Shown here piece after piece: positions 31,801 to 44,243 of a DNA stretch of 64,000 nt (the stretch's first letter is position 1; the number at the start of each line of letters is the position of its first letter). The stretch covers positions 614,974,476 through 615,038,475 of the forward strand of contig NC_081408.1 of assembly GCF_030272615.1 (NCBI RefSeq), in the 5' to 3' direction. The notes under the pieces are model-generated. The model did not search any database. It was not told the origin of the DNA and saw only the letters and a program-made list of their open reading frames with translations. Source of the DNA: Cryptomeria japonica (taxonomy: Eukaryota; Streptophyta; Pinopsida; Cupressales; Cupressaceae). Both the position numbers and the translations under genes were made by a program.

Positions 31801-32985
31801 AGCCATTAGCACCAAACACCAAAACACCAACACGAGCATCAAATGTTGTTATGAAGATGGCCAAGGCCATTATAAAACTAAAGGTTACACAAAAAATGTG
31901 TTGTGACACAAGGATGAGAGTGACAAGCAATAGTATGCAGAAAAAAAAGAAAAAAATCCTAGCAAAGCCAACACCATCTAGACTGTGTATCCTCAACTTG
32001 GGTTTTTCAAAATGTAATATTTGTTTTGATTTGAAGTGCAATTTTTTTTTCTTGCAACTTTACTAATCCTAGTTCATTTTGGATAGCCTAGATAAATTAA
32101 GGAGATCATCATGGTATTACCATTTGAGCATTCATAGAGAGTTGATTACTCCTTGGTTGCATAAGCATCTAGAGATTTCTTTACAAAATTATATTTATTT
32201 TGATCATTTTCAAAAGGTTTTAAATTGGTTTCCTAAACATTTGATGAGCTATAAAGTAAGGTAGATATTCCACACAAGTAGTTATCAAACTATATATTTA
32301 TCTCTTAATTTTAGAGAGCACAAATAACTAAAATTGCTAAGCATCTAATGTGCAAGAAAATGAAACATAAATAAAGAAAATATTGGTGCATTTTTTTTTT
32401 ACATTTATACTATTTACATGTATATTTACACTTAGGATAGGATGAACTTTCTTAATAAGGTACCTACATGGGTAGGTTTAACATGTAACTTGTGATGAGC
32501 CCCAATATTTCTCTCATCTCACACTCATTCATCTTATTTTTATTTGGATTTTATAAACACTCTTATCCTTTGAACAAAATTTTTGATGAATAATTTGATA
32601 AAGCACTAGTTTTATATAAATATTTTTATGAATGATTATATATTAAAATTAGTTATTTTTGGAGTAATATAGCATTTCTCATCTTAGTTTTGATATTTGA
32701 TATGCTCATGAGCATTATAGCGCAACAATGAATTTTAGTGAAGTTAACTATTACATGCAACAACCAAGGTCTACAACTTACAACCATGACTATAGCTTAC
32801 TTATAGCTATGATTGTAGTGTATCTACAACTATGACTATAATATACTTGCATCTATGACAACAACTTTCGTGGGACCAAGGACTTTAGCACAATTGCAAC
32901 AAATCAAGGGATGAAAAATTCTTATACAAGTTGCAAGCATTGAATATTATAACAAACATATGGATATTACATTAATTTGGATAAT
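31801..32985. other. Decayed AT-rich sequence, no gene recognised
   Basis: The + strand frame at 31794-32066 is the shadow of decayed sequence next to the LINE-like remnant. A local repeat of ACAACTTACAACCATGACTATAG-type phrases lies at 32765-32850. Nothing else is supported. Confidence 0.35.
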
Positions 32986-33084
32986 TTAAATCATTCATAC
33001 TTCTTTTTATCAAGAAGCTTACCCTTATGAGCAAGAAATTGCATAGGGATGCAATTTACGATGCTACATTTAGCCCCATCTTTA
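32986..33084 (-). repeat. Possible gypsy LTR start with polypurine tract
   Basis: On the minus strand TAAAGATGGGGCTAAA (33069-33084) is followed by TGTAGCATCGTAAATTGCATCCC, which resembles the polypurine tract and LTR start of the old gypsy element (AAAGTGGGGGATAAA then TGTAGTGTCATAAATTGTACACCC). The LTR would extend leftwards from 33068. Its far end and partner were not found. Confidence 0.4.
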
Positions 33085-33574
33085 GCTGGAGTATGAGGCC
33101 TACACACACTCATGGTAAAGTAGAAGAAAGAGAGAGGGAGGAATTTGATAAGACTACAAAGAGATAATGAATCACTAAGTTTGAGGGAACAAACCCCCAA
33201 ACTATTGGTTTTAACTCATATAACCACGTGCAAGGACACACAAAAACAAAAACAAAGACAAACAACAAATGAAAGACACACAAAATGGGTTAGTACTAAA
33301 AACAAAGGTTCCAAGTCAACTAGTCGAGGAGACTTTGATAATCAAAATGCCTCAACCACTAATATCACCTTCAAAATGCTATTGTAGAGCACAAGTGATC
33401 ACCTAGAAAGAGAAAGAGCACACATCAAAGGAAAGAAAAAACTCTATGGTTCAATCAACTAGAAAAGGTATGTTATGGGACCATAGAGGATAGAGAGAAA
33501 GTGAGCATCGATTCCATGGGCTATCAATTTGAATTATTCTAGGTGATCCATGAAAGAGGAGGAAGAGTAGAAAA

Positions 33575-33751
33575 TAGTCTAGCAAGCTGTGTTATGCTAG
33601 TTCCACTCATCCCAAGAGAGCTCAGTGCAAAAGAGAGTTGAATAGTCTAGCAAGTTGAGTTATGCTAGTCAACCCATCTCAAAAATGTATTGGTGCAAAG
33701 AAAGGTCAAATAGTCTTGCAAGTTGTGTTATGCTAGTCAACCTATCCCAAT
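33575..33751. repeat. 68-bp tandem repeat
   Basis: Three units starting TAGTCTAGCAAG or TAGTCTTGCAAG at 33575, 33643 and 33711 give an exact 68-bp period. Each contains GTTATGCTAGT and diverges mildly. Confidence 0.8.
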
Positions 33752-34010
33752 GATAACCAAGGAAAGCATTGTATCCAAATAAATTTGCAAAAATGGTACA
33801 AAAAGAATAACCAAGGAAAGCATTGTCTCCAAAGAAATCCACAATTAACATTGCAAAAGGATGACCAAGAAAAGCATTGTCTCCAAGGAAATTTTCTTGT
33901 TGAATTGGAAAAGTATAATTAAGCAAGGTATTATGAAATCAAAAGGATAACCAAGGAAATCATTGTCTCTAAGAAATTCCACAATATAATACACAAGGAG
34001 GATCCATATA
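33752..34010. repeat. Diverged tandem repeat with AACCAAGGAAAGCATTGT core
   Basis: Cores start near 33752, 33807, 33861 and 33946 (spacings about 54, 54 and 85). It directly follows the 68-bp array, so both may belong to the untranslated region of one decayed element. Confidence 0.65.
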
Positions 34011-34569
34011 TGCCTCCCTCCTCAAGATGGTAGCTTAGATCTATGGTGACATCTTAAGAAAAAGAAGAAAAATGATACACACCTTCAATGACCAAGGAGA
34101 TATCCTTAAACAACAATGCACATGCCACCCTAGCCAAAGAGGGATAACTTTTATGATCCAAGGGAGAGATAATTGTGAGATATTTTGCAACAAGTGTAAA
34201 GGGGATCCTTTTGAGGGATACATTAGAAGAAGGTGGAAGAGATCTTTTCTCAAAGACATCTACTTCGAAGAGGATATCTTGAATATAAATAACATCATTG
34301 ACCAAAAAAAAGGAAGGAGAACAAGAATTCACACCTTTCTCCTATTGCTAGGTAAAGGGATTCTTGATGAAGGATAACACACTTTTTAGCTCCAAGTGAG
34401 GGATTTATTTAAAATATAAATGCATCATCAAGACAGGAAGAGGTTGTACCCAAGGATATACACCTCTTGCATAAGAGATAATCCTTAAGAAAACAAACAA
34501 TTCCACACAAAAAATGATATCGTATCATAAGAAAATTGTAAGGAAGTTAAGTAACGAAACAACTTCCTA

Positions 34570-34960
34570 CACTAACCTTGAGAGGATGGTAATGTAATTT
34601 TTTTTACAGATCTCTATTAAAATTATAGAAACTTAACAGATTTAAACAAACCGCAACTCGGCAACACAGTGATTTATGTGGGGAAAACCCTTTCGAGAGA
34701 AAAACCCCACAGTCCAAAAGCAACTCAATATATTATTGAGCAATCAATAACATATTACAATATACTTGTAGAGCAATCTCTTCACAGGAGTACCACTAAT
34801 AAGAGATTTAGAGGTAACTCAATAGCCATAAGACTCTTACACACAACCTCTATCTTACACACCTCATATATAGGAGACACAATACAAGAAATCATCAAAC
34901 GGTATTACAAAACCATGGGCTAAAACCACTGAATAAAGTAGAGCAAACCTTATCTCCATT
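34570..34960. repeat. LTR-like fragment with conserved dyad
   Basis: Contains GTGGGGAAAACCC...AAAAACCCCAC (34678-34710), the same type of dyad found in the copia LTRs at 2541, 7502, 36004, 57270 and 61109. It probably derives from a copia or TRIM-like LTR; the ends were not resolved. Confidence 0.4.
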
Positions 34961-35818
34961 CTAGATGCCCTATGACGTGTCAAAAGACACATCAACACGT
35001 GTTCCTCCCTTTTATAGCTCATTTATGTGTTCGATGCAATTTATATTTCCTATTTCAGGACTCCAAACTTCTGGAGGCCATAACTTGCGAACTGTGTGTC
35101 CGATTAATGAACCGTTTGAAGTGTCAAAAAACTCATGAAGTGCTATATCACCTTGTAAACAACTACATCATTTAAATCCATTTTTTAGGATATTTCGGAG
35201 CCTCTAAAGTCCTCAAAATTAATTTTAAACCTTTCATCGCACCCTCCAAAAATGAAAAATTTAATATCTTCAAAACTAGTTATGATCTTGTGACAAAACT
35301 TTACCAGCATGCTCATCTAGCCAGCCAAAAGCTTTGGGGGTAATTCACACCATTTCATGTTGAAACAAAAACTTACTATAAATAGTAACCTCGTGTAAAT
35401 GCAAGGTTGAGACACCATTTTCCCAACAAAAATACCACCCAACCAAAGAAAAAGTGGACCCTTAGAAAGAATAAGAGATATAATATATAATCCTTCCCCC
35501 CCAAGCATAGAAACAAAGAGAAGGATTACACACATTCTAAGGAGAGATTATGTATAAAAGATATATCATTTCAAGCAAGGAATATGTCCTAACCAAGGAA
35601 TACACATGTACTTGCATGATGGATAATTCAATGTGAGAAAGAATATCAAGTTATGAAAGTTGCAATACAACAAAGAAAAAAGTGAATCCATAGAAATAAG
35701 GGAGTGATAGAATCCATACCCCTCAAGTGTGAAGGACAAGGAAAAAGAGGATTGCACACATTCACTAAGGGTAAATCAGTCATAAGAAGAGGAACCAATG
35801 CAAACAAAGAAAAAGTCT

Positions 35819-36728
35819 TGTTGGAATCCAAGAACACAGAGAGAGAGGGGGGGGGTGAATCAATGTTCTACTGGAATGATCAATTTTAACCTTATTAAAA
35901 CATGCATTCACCAACCGGTAAACCAATACAAATAATATTGAAAGAATTAAAGCAATCAATGATCCAATCACACAAATGAATACCATAACACAGAGAATTA
36001 TACGTGGAAAACCTCAAAGAGGAAAAACCATGGTGGGATTTGTGACCCGCAATATCAATTCACTGGCCATATGAAGAGATAGTACAAAATATGGGGGCCT
36101 GCACTTGTAGGAAGGCTTACAGCCAAGAGAACACTTCTCATCACAAGAGAGTCCCACTGACTATATAAAAAATCCAAACTACAATCCGGAAGAATGAGTG
36201 AACTACAATGATAGCATCTCCTATGTCTGAATATAGTTTCGGTTAAAGCTCTATCTGTTTTGGTTCTGCAACCTTAAACCCTTATCAAAATAACGTCTTA
36301 CATAATCAACATTCCTTGCACTACAATTTCAATCATATCTCTCCTCTAACATACATATTACAAAATGATCTAATCAACTGATCTATATACCCTTACAATC
36401 CTTCATGCCTTATGTCGGCTTGCATAGATAATTACAAAAGGAATATACATGTCGACTCAATTACATATATACATAAATATCAAAATCAATTGCCGATTAC
36501 CGGATCTCCCAAAATGATTTAGACCTCCAATACCTATAACCTGATTGTAAGTCATGTTGGCCTGTAATGTCGATACCCATAGAGTTCCTCCTACCGGTGA
36601 AGATACCTGACGGTGCCGGTGCCGGTGAAGTGTCTGCCTGTAAACAACCAAACTAACATATGAAAGCCGGAACATGTTGGCATCAAATAACATATTGAAA
36701 AAAATCAAATGAGTGTCAATTGCCAACA
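35819..36728 (-). repeat. Copia-type 3' LTR of a non-autonomous element
   Basis: Starts TGTTGGAATCC, ends TTGCCAACA, and has a G run near 35848-35856 and the dyad at 36004-36030. The + strand following it (36729 onward) is ATCTCCCCCTTTGGC, the polypurine tract in minus orientation, so the internal region lies to the right. The first half of the LTR is similar to 2361 and 7331, but this LTR is shorter (910 bp). No matching 5' LTR or tRNA-Met site was found to the right, so the element is truncated. Confidence 0.75.
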
Positions 36729-36990
36729 ATCTCCCCCTTTGGCATTGATGGTAACACTCGTGTGAAAAATGATAATGGTTTCCATCTACCGGTTTCATCT
36801 TGCGACTGCTCCCCCTGAGCTGAATATCCTTTTGTGATCATGATCTGAACAAAATACTACATACCTCCATATCTCCTGATGTCAAGAATATATTTTTCAC
36901 CTATACCTCCCCCTTTGACATCAATGCCAAAAAATACCAAAAAACCAAGACAAAGAATGAAAGATTGTACAAATAATGTCCCAAAACACC

Positions 36991-38360
36991 TTACCGAAGC
37001 TGAATATATTTAAAATATTTTGTATAGGCTTTCTCCAAAAGCTCTAGATAGGTATCCCAACTTGATTTGAGTGTGCCAAAAATAGATACAAGTCCATTAA
37101 GCATATGGGCATATGACTCTTTATCCTTAAGCTCTGTTGGTGTGAGCTTACCAACCATATCAATACACTCCTTATGTACATTTAATGAGTCCAACCGGGG
37201 ACTCACCAATCCTCTAAGACCTCTAGATCTCCTTATAATTTTATCTTTATCCCTCTCAAGAGCTGAAACTTGAGTTTCCAAAACCAAAATCTGGCCATCA
37301 ATAGATGTAGTCAAATAATTTGAGCCATGAAAAGAATTGACTATACCTACAATATTCTCCTAAGTATCCTTAATCCTTTTATCTAAATCCGTTGTAAGTA
37401 AACCTGTGTCACAACATACTTTGTAAATATTAGTACATTGCCTCAAAGCATTATCAACCAACTTCAGCTTATCATTAATCTCCTTCTTCTCTGACTCAGT
37501 ATCTGCTCTCTTAGCAGATACTCTGTTCATCATTATCTAAATGCTCATAATATAATTGTACATTTTTCAACATACCATCCTTAGTAATTTCATCAACCAA
37601 TTATGCACAAGTATTGGGTGGAATAATACTTACATTACTAGTGACAAGTGCTAGATCAGTATCATCCATCTTCTTTCTCCTTCCAATACCAGATGGTGCA
37701 GAAGGTGTTTCCTTTGGAGCTCACTTCTGTGCGGGTACCTTGATTGTAACCTTCCTAACCGGTTGCTTCCTTGCTTCCTCCTTAGATTCTTTACTTTTCT
37801 TCCTCAATACCCTCTTGAATGCTAAGGGTGTGTCGTCCTCAGATCCAGAGTCTGATGCAATATGCTCAATAAAAACTTTAGGCTCTTTCCTCATCCTTCA
37901 TTTTTCTGGAACAAAATCAATTAATGCCTTGATATCCTGGGAAACCCGTTCAACAAATTTGCTTGCCTTTCTCTTATGTTTCTCCCTCTTCTTCTTGTTA
38001 AACTCAGTTTCAACCTCTTACTTTTTTTGTTTTGCAGTACCAAAGGATTCCTCAACTTCATCAATAGGTGCATCAATTAACATCTTTGCATAAGCATCTA
38101 GAATCTGTGCATCAAATTCATAACCCATCTCTTCAATCCATATCTTTCGAGGCTTGAAAACTTCCATCAAAGTTTCATCTTTTTTAACCATGAAGCATAT
38201 CTCGGTTGAGTATTTCTCAACAATTTTCTTTGGAACCCTCTCTCTAGAATTCAAGAATTCATAGCCTTATGGAATGGCTTGAATTAACCCCATACCTTAT
38301 CATCTCGCTGACTACCCAATATAGAAATATATTGTTTCACTTGTCTTCCTACCAGGATAT
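36991..38360 (-). pseudogene. Unrecognised lysine-rich, coiled-coil protein in a non-autonomous copia element
   Basis: Minus-strand frames read nearly continuously. They run from a start near 38360 (TFDILVGRQVKQYISILG) through 38254-38018 (KYSTEICFMVKKDETLMEVF, YEFDAQILDAYAKMLIDAP), a basic stretch (KKKREKHKRKA), an acidic/Ser then Lys-rich stretch (KRVLRKKSKESKEEARK), and a frame shift into a coiled coil at 36991-37314 (SIDGQILVLETQVSALERDKDK). Four stops and one shift break it. It shows no zinc knuckle, protease, RT or integrase, and I do not recognise the protein. It lies between a copia-type LTR and polypurine tract, so it is probably cargo of a non-autonomous LTR element. Confidence 0.5.
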
Positions 38361-38441
38361 CAAATGTCCACTCTCTTCCCAAAACCGAGAGTTTCATTAA
38401 TGAAAAACAACATCAAACAAACAATAAGATTTCCATACTAG

Positions 38442-41000
38442 TGTTGGGACTCATTAAATTTGGTGAATTTGAGAGGCCCATTTCAAAATTTTGCATCTGC
38501 ACTTTCAAATGACCACCTAATGAATCAACCTAATAGACCTACTTTGAGGGCATGCAAAATGGAGCCAGTTAATCATCAAGAGGTAAAGATTTGAAACTTG
38601 TTGTAAACCTTTCATTTGGCCTATGAAGTGTTTTGCAACTCTCAGAATTTAGTTTGGATCAATTTATCAGGTACCCATTTCAAGGGGTGAGCTGAAAGTC
38701 CATCATAGGTGCAAATGCAGATTTTATTAAGTAGCCTACTTTGAGCTCCTATACCTTTTGACCAGTTGATCATCATGCTAAAATTCAAAGTGCATTGAAT
38801 TGTATGCATATAAGTGTTCCTCCATGCCAAGTTTCGGGTCTTTATGAATTCGTTTGATCAGTTTTCCAAGATGATTTCTTGAGCCACTTCATTCAGTTTT
38901 CAGAATTTTCATTGTTACATCTTTTTAAGTGGCCATTTTCATGAACCCACCATTTGCACCCAGTAAGCCTTTTGGTCTAACTGAGAATTCTAAGGTCTTC
39001 TTTGTACTTCAAGGTATCTATGCCCCAGATTTGGGGGTCTATGGAGATCGTTTGATATTTTTAGTAAAGGCACCTTGAGGTCCTTGCACATTGATTTTAT
39101 CAGGTTCATAGTGCTGACAGAGCCAAATGGTCATCTTTGACCGTTAATAATTCTTCACCCGAGCTTCATCTTGAGAAATGTCTTGGCAGAGTGAATGTTT
39201 GTATATCAGACAATACGCCTGTTAGTTTGTGAAGTCCAGAAAGGTGTTTTGACCAGTTTGAAAATTACATCTTTGAGATTAAATGCGAAAATGTGGCGCA
39301 GGCGCCTGAAAGTTGCAAAACTTCGTTTAATGATCAAAAAACTATGTCGATCAACTCCTGAGGTATGTTTAAGGTTCTTGAGGCATTTCGAAGGTCAGTT
39401 GCATGAAAATGATTTTTTTTTTAGTCAGACCCACTTTGGGGCCCGACCTGGCTCATGCCCTTGCAGTGTTGGTTCTATGGCGAAAATGTTCTTAGTACGT
39501 GGCATCATGATGAATAAAGGTATGGAGATTAAAGAAGGTGATGCTACTTTAAATTATTGTAGAATATATAGAAATGTGGCCTCAGGGATTGTAAAGCTTC
39601 AAAATCTAAATTCTTCTGAGGTGCTTATTCATGGGCAAATTGCTGGGAAAAGATGAACAAATTGCCTTTGAAAATGGGAGCTCAATGTCCACAGTGTGTT
39701 CCTTTTCAAGGTTCTGTTGGAGAAGGTATTCATTGTTTGTGGGAGAAAACCCATGGAGGCAATACCATTGAACAAGATATAACAAGAAGGTGTATTCATG
39801 ATCAAGGAAAGATAGTATTTGAGGTTGTACAAGAATGGAATCTAAAACTTGATGCTGGTGAAATTGATTAATCAAGACTACCGGCAAATCCAATCAGCCA
39901 AATTACTTCAGCAACTCCTCTTTGCAATCCATGTGTCAAAGTTGTAATTGCCCATAGTTTGCACTGGTTTCGACTTTCTATGCCAAAAAATAAAATTGGT
40001 AGATGTATTGCCAAAACCCATAACTTTTACTAGCATCTTCCCCCAATTTGGCGTTGAGGTGAAAGACTTTCATAAGCTTTCAGGTAAATGCATTGCTCCT
40101 CCTAGGGATCGCGTGGCAGGCTGGTCTCAAAAAATTTCAAGGCAAATGTAATTGGCATGTGAAATGCCAGCCAACATCCTCCCATGTTAAATTAGAAGTG
40201 CAGGTTGAAAAGACATTAGAAACTTTCAGCAAATTGCAAGTAGCAGCGAATGCTTTAAGCATAAGTAAAACGTGGCTATTGGGAAAGGCTTTTAATAAAT
40301 CCAAAGCAATGCAAATCAACAGGTGTATCTCCAACATTTCTCCCCCTTCTATCGTGGATGATGGAAATGGCAGAGAAAACATCCAGCAAATGCAACGGCT
40401 CGCATAAAGCCAGACTCCACGACTTTGCCAGCATCTTCACAGGCACGTGGTGGTTAAAGAGGGTGCTTATAAATTTTCAAATCAATGCAATTAACAGGTT
40501 TGCATCTCCGCTTCTGCGTGGTTAATGAAATGGGCATTTAAAAGTCAAATCAAATGCAATTACCAGGTGTATAAGCCAATCCAAAGGCATTTTAATCTTC
40601 AGCAAATGCATTTGCAGTTGTATTGCCAAAGTCCACAACCTTTTTTAGCATCCTCCCCTGTCGATTAGTCGTGGCAAAGGAGGAAGGCAGTAAGTCAAAG
40701 GAAATTCCATTGGCAAATGAAACTTCCAGGCAGTCTCAAAAACTTTCTAAAAATGCATTCCTAGGCATAAGTTATTAATCCCACATTGGCTGAGGGGGCG
40801 GAAATTTTAGTATTTAAATGTAAAGCTCTACCAAACTATAATGTCAAAGCCTTGAAGGCTTTTGACACAAGGTGTCGGTTGGGCGCCCAGTATACCCCAC
40901 ACGCGCATGCACGAATCTTGAGGCGAGGAGGCTAGCTGGCGACCAGATGAACCCCGCATGTGCACGGTTCCCGGGGTAAGTGAATTTTGCAGTAAGAAGG
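38442..41000. other. Unassigned region, possibly LTR or low-copy sequence
   Basis: A TGTTGGG at 38442 resembles an LTR start, but the following sequence does not match the copia LTRs. Open frames on both strands (for example 39195-39656) overlap without recognisable domains. Phrases such as CAATTGCCA/GCATTTGCC and CATCxTCCCCC recur between 39930 and 40700. A TATA-like GTATTTAAATG occurs near 40812. No function assigned. Confidence 0.3.
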
Positions 41001-41015
41001 AGAATTAAAGAGTGT

Positions 41016-41195
41016 GCAAGTTTGAGGCGATCGAACGACTGGCGCTATTTCGTGAAGCGAAGATGCATGCCAGTTACCCTTCGTGAAACAATGAAAAGTT
41101 AAATATCGAGCAAGATCGATGGTGATCGACGACTAGCACTGTTTCGCGAAGCGAAGATGCATGAAGGTTACCCTTCGCGAAACGACGAAAGATGA
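41016..41195. repeat. Tandem duplication with hairpin arms, CpG-rich
   Basis: Two copies of about 85 bp (from about 41027 and 41114) share TTTCG(C/T)GAAGCGAAGATGCATG...GTTACCCTTCG(C/T)GAAAC. In the second copy GTTTCGCGAAG and CTTCGCGAAAC are perfect inverted 11-mers. In the first copy both arms carry CGTG instead of CGCG. Confidence 0.7.
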
Positions 41196-43636
41196 GATGG
41201 CAGATCCGGGTGGCAGGTGAGCTGGTGGATCTTGCAGAGGTGGCAATGACAGAGCAATCCAGTGGCGGTCCGCATGGCCGACAAGTGGCGGATAAGTGAG
41301 GTGTCGTCCCAGGTGGCGAATAGTGGACCCTGCGAGCGAATCACAGATTGCCATGTGGCAAGACGCAAGTTGAAAAAATGAAGAAAAATCAAAGTTAAAT
41401 ATATAGTCCTGACTATATATGAAAAATGAAAAATTTAAATGATGGCCTGCAAAAATGGTTGAAATATGTTAGCACCAATATCTAAGGTAGATTTTGGGAG
41501 GCACAAAGTTAGGGTGCTCCACTATAAGGCTTTCTCCCCTAATGCAAAAGGTGACACAAGAAGTCTTAATGTATGACCCTTATAAGTAGCATCTCTTAGA
41601 CACTATAAGTCTAACAAAATCATTCATGTCCATGAGAGATGCATTTTTGTGAACCAAATATAAATTGATAAAGACCATTTCTCATAAACAAAATATAAGT
41701 CAATAAAAAGAAGTCAAAAAGTTATACCCAAATAGAATGAATGGTAAATAGATGAATAAAATAGATAAAAAGTGAGTGTCCAAGTCAACAATCCAATGCA
41801 TTCATTTTCAGTGGTTAAGCACCCCTAATATACTATACTATGTGAGTGGACCCCTCTCACTTATTATTCAATGCAAATATACTATGTATGCTTAGTTTGT
41901 TGGCAAAGACCTGCCTTAATAGACTGATCTTAGGGCTCAATGAAATGATGTCGTCTCACCCCCAAGTGCCCTTTCCCCTCTAATGGGATTCACATTGTGG
42001 TGGGATGCAACCTTTTCAATGGTGGTGGGGACATTCTAGTACATACCCACGCCATACTTGACCCTAGTCCTTACTCCTTCCATCCTTCCTTCCTTATCTC
42101 AAAAAGCAAAGCATGGGTAATAAGTATGAAGTCCTGATCCTCAATAAACCCAAGGGACAAGTATCTGACAGCTATCCAGTTGTTTTCCACAGTACGGGAC
42201 GTCATTTGTGTACGTCCATTGGAATTCGTTCCACCACAGAATAATGATGTAAAAATCTTCTAGGCCCCTGAGAAAACGGATTAACTTTAGCGCCTCATCG
42301 ACGGCTACTATTGCGCTCACATGACCTGACGCTTAAGACGCGCCGTCGCATTTACCGGCTAAACTAGCGCAGTGCCTCATCTGCCTCCAACTACTCATGT
42401 ACGGACGGTCTAGATTCGTTCTGAACAGACGTGGGGAAGATAATTTTCCGTACTGGTGAAAAATGGGCCCACAGTCCGACGTAAATTTATGGGTTACAGC
42501 TGTCGCCTGGACTGCTCGCCATACAGAGACATTTTACTGTCCTATCGCAGGTTAGGACTATCTTCACACGTGCTTTTGACATCCAGACTAGGGTATAAAA
42601 TTCAACAAAAGAGAAGAGACAGGTACCTTAAGTGGTATAAAGAAAGCGGCGATTATGATTGTGTATTTTTATAATTATATTTTTTATGTAGAGGATTGAA
42701 TTATTAGTAGGAAATGTGTTTTCTAAACTATTAAACTGATTCCTATTATTGGAGATTTCCAATCGATGATTGCTTTGGATGTAATTATTATATATGGCGT
42801 ACTGTTTTCCTAAGGTAGTTTCTTGTTAAAAACGTTTGATTTAACAGTTAATGTCGAAAATCGAGGCAAGCAAATGGTTCTCTGAACTTGGAAAACAACG
42901 ACCCGTTTTATAAAAGGTGGGTGGGGATGGTAAAACATATCGATCGACACCCTTCGTACAATTGTAAGTCTTTATCAAGAACATTGAATTGGGACTAGCT
43001 TTAATAGAGATTGTTTTATCAAGATTCTACATTTTTAATTTGTTTTTTTATATTCATCAAAAGCATAAAAAGATTATAAAGAAAATAAAAAAGAGTTCAT
43101 AGATAGGATTGTACAAAAAAGAATGAATAAGTTCAAATTATATAGATACAGTTGGATCAACCAGCTCACAATACAAAGTCGTAATACAAGGTTTATTTAT
43201 CCATCCATTCGTAAAATGTAACCAAAGAATTGTACAATCAGCTGATCCAACCAGCTCATTGAACATAGCAACAAGATACATAGTAATAGATATGACGGAC
43301 ACCTGTAGGAAATTAACTCACAGTTTTTGAAGCTTCACAGACATCACAAGTTAAATAGGTAGATGGATGAGACCAACAAGAAGGTTTATACTTTTTATCA
43401 TACATGATAAAAATTGAAGAGCATAATATTTCAAGTATTATTCTACTCTATAGAGAGAGAACATATAAAAACTATTGAGAATGATTCTACGGTGTAGAGA
43501 TTATGTTTAAAAAAGATTGAGAAGAGGGTTTATATCGTTTTAGTAAAACTAAAAATAGAAGATAATATTGTAAGTACATGCATCTAAGTTAAAGAAATTG
43601 TCAATACAGCTACTTAAATTACATTTGATAAGACAA

Positions 43637-43716
43637 TTTTTTTCATTTATTTAAAAATTTGAAAATCAGAATATAACTTTGTTTTGATTTTCAATTTATT
43701 TAATAAATGAAAAAAA
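43637..43716. repeat. 32-bp inverted repeat (foldback or MITE-like)
   Basis: The arms 43637-43668 and 43685-43716 are inverted copies with three mismatches, separated by a 16-base loop. Shorter inverted bits (AATACAG near 43603 and CTGTATT near 43717) lie outside. There is no coding content. Confidence 0.7.
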
Positions 43717-44181
43717 CTGTATTTTCAGGTGCTGTTTAGGTGGTTTGGATGGATAGAAAGTGCCCAAGTTAAATAGGTAGATGGATAGAAAGTGCCCAAG
43801 TTATGGATAGGTAGATGGATAAATGCAAAAAGAATTTATACTTACAAAAATTTATGATAATATTTTAATTATACAAACATCCAATTTTTTCACAAGATCG
43901 ATAAACTTATTTTAAATACACAAACCTAATTATATAAAAAAAATGGCCATCCATCTTTAAATATCCTTAAACAAGGACATCCACATCAATTATGAACAAA
44001 CATTAAAAAAACATGTCGTGATAAATTTATTTAAAAAACAAAATTGAAAAGATAAACAAGACTGTTAAATCAAGATAAACATGAGAAGTCTTCAAAAAAA
44101 TATCTAAATCGTTACTGTTTATAATTTAAATTCTGCCCACGGCCTGATCCATTATCAAAAAGAATCTTTAACTGTTCGATA

Positions 44182-44243
44182 AAATCATTTCATTTTGTGT
44201 ACCAGTTATTTGGTAAATCATTTCATTTTGTGTACCAGTTATT
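44182..44243. repeat. 33-bp tandem duplication
   Basis: AAATCATTTCATTTTGTGTA and the bases after it are repeated at 44182 and 44215 without change over 29 bases. Confidence 0.8.

Noticed and set aside
33575-34010. CRISPR-like array
   Set aside because: The units are plain tandem repeats without unique spacers, in a plant nuclear context.
38442-38480. TGTTGGG as the missing 5' LTR of the 35819 element
   Set aside because: The sequence after it does not match the 35819 LTR and no tRNA-Met primer site precedes it.
39195-39656. 153-codon + strand open frame
   Set aside because: No recognisable motif, with an overlapping frame on the other strand of similar quality; left unassigned.
42456-42674. 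72-codon + strand open frame in a CpG-rich stretch
   Set aside because: No motif, no splice or promoter context, and length within chance expectation.
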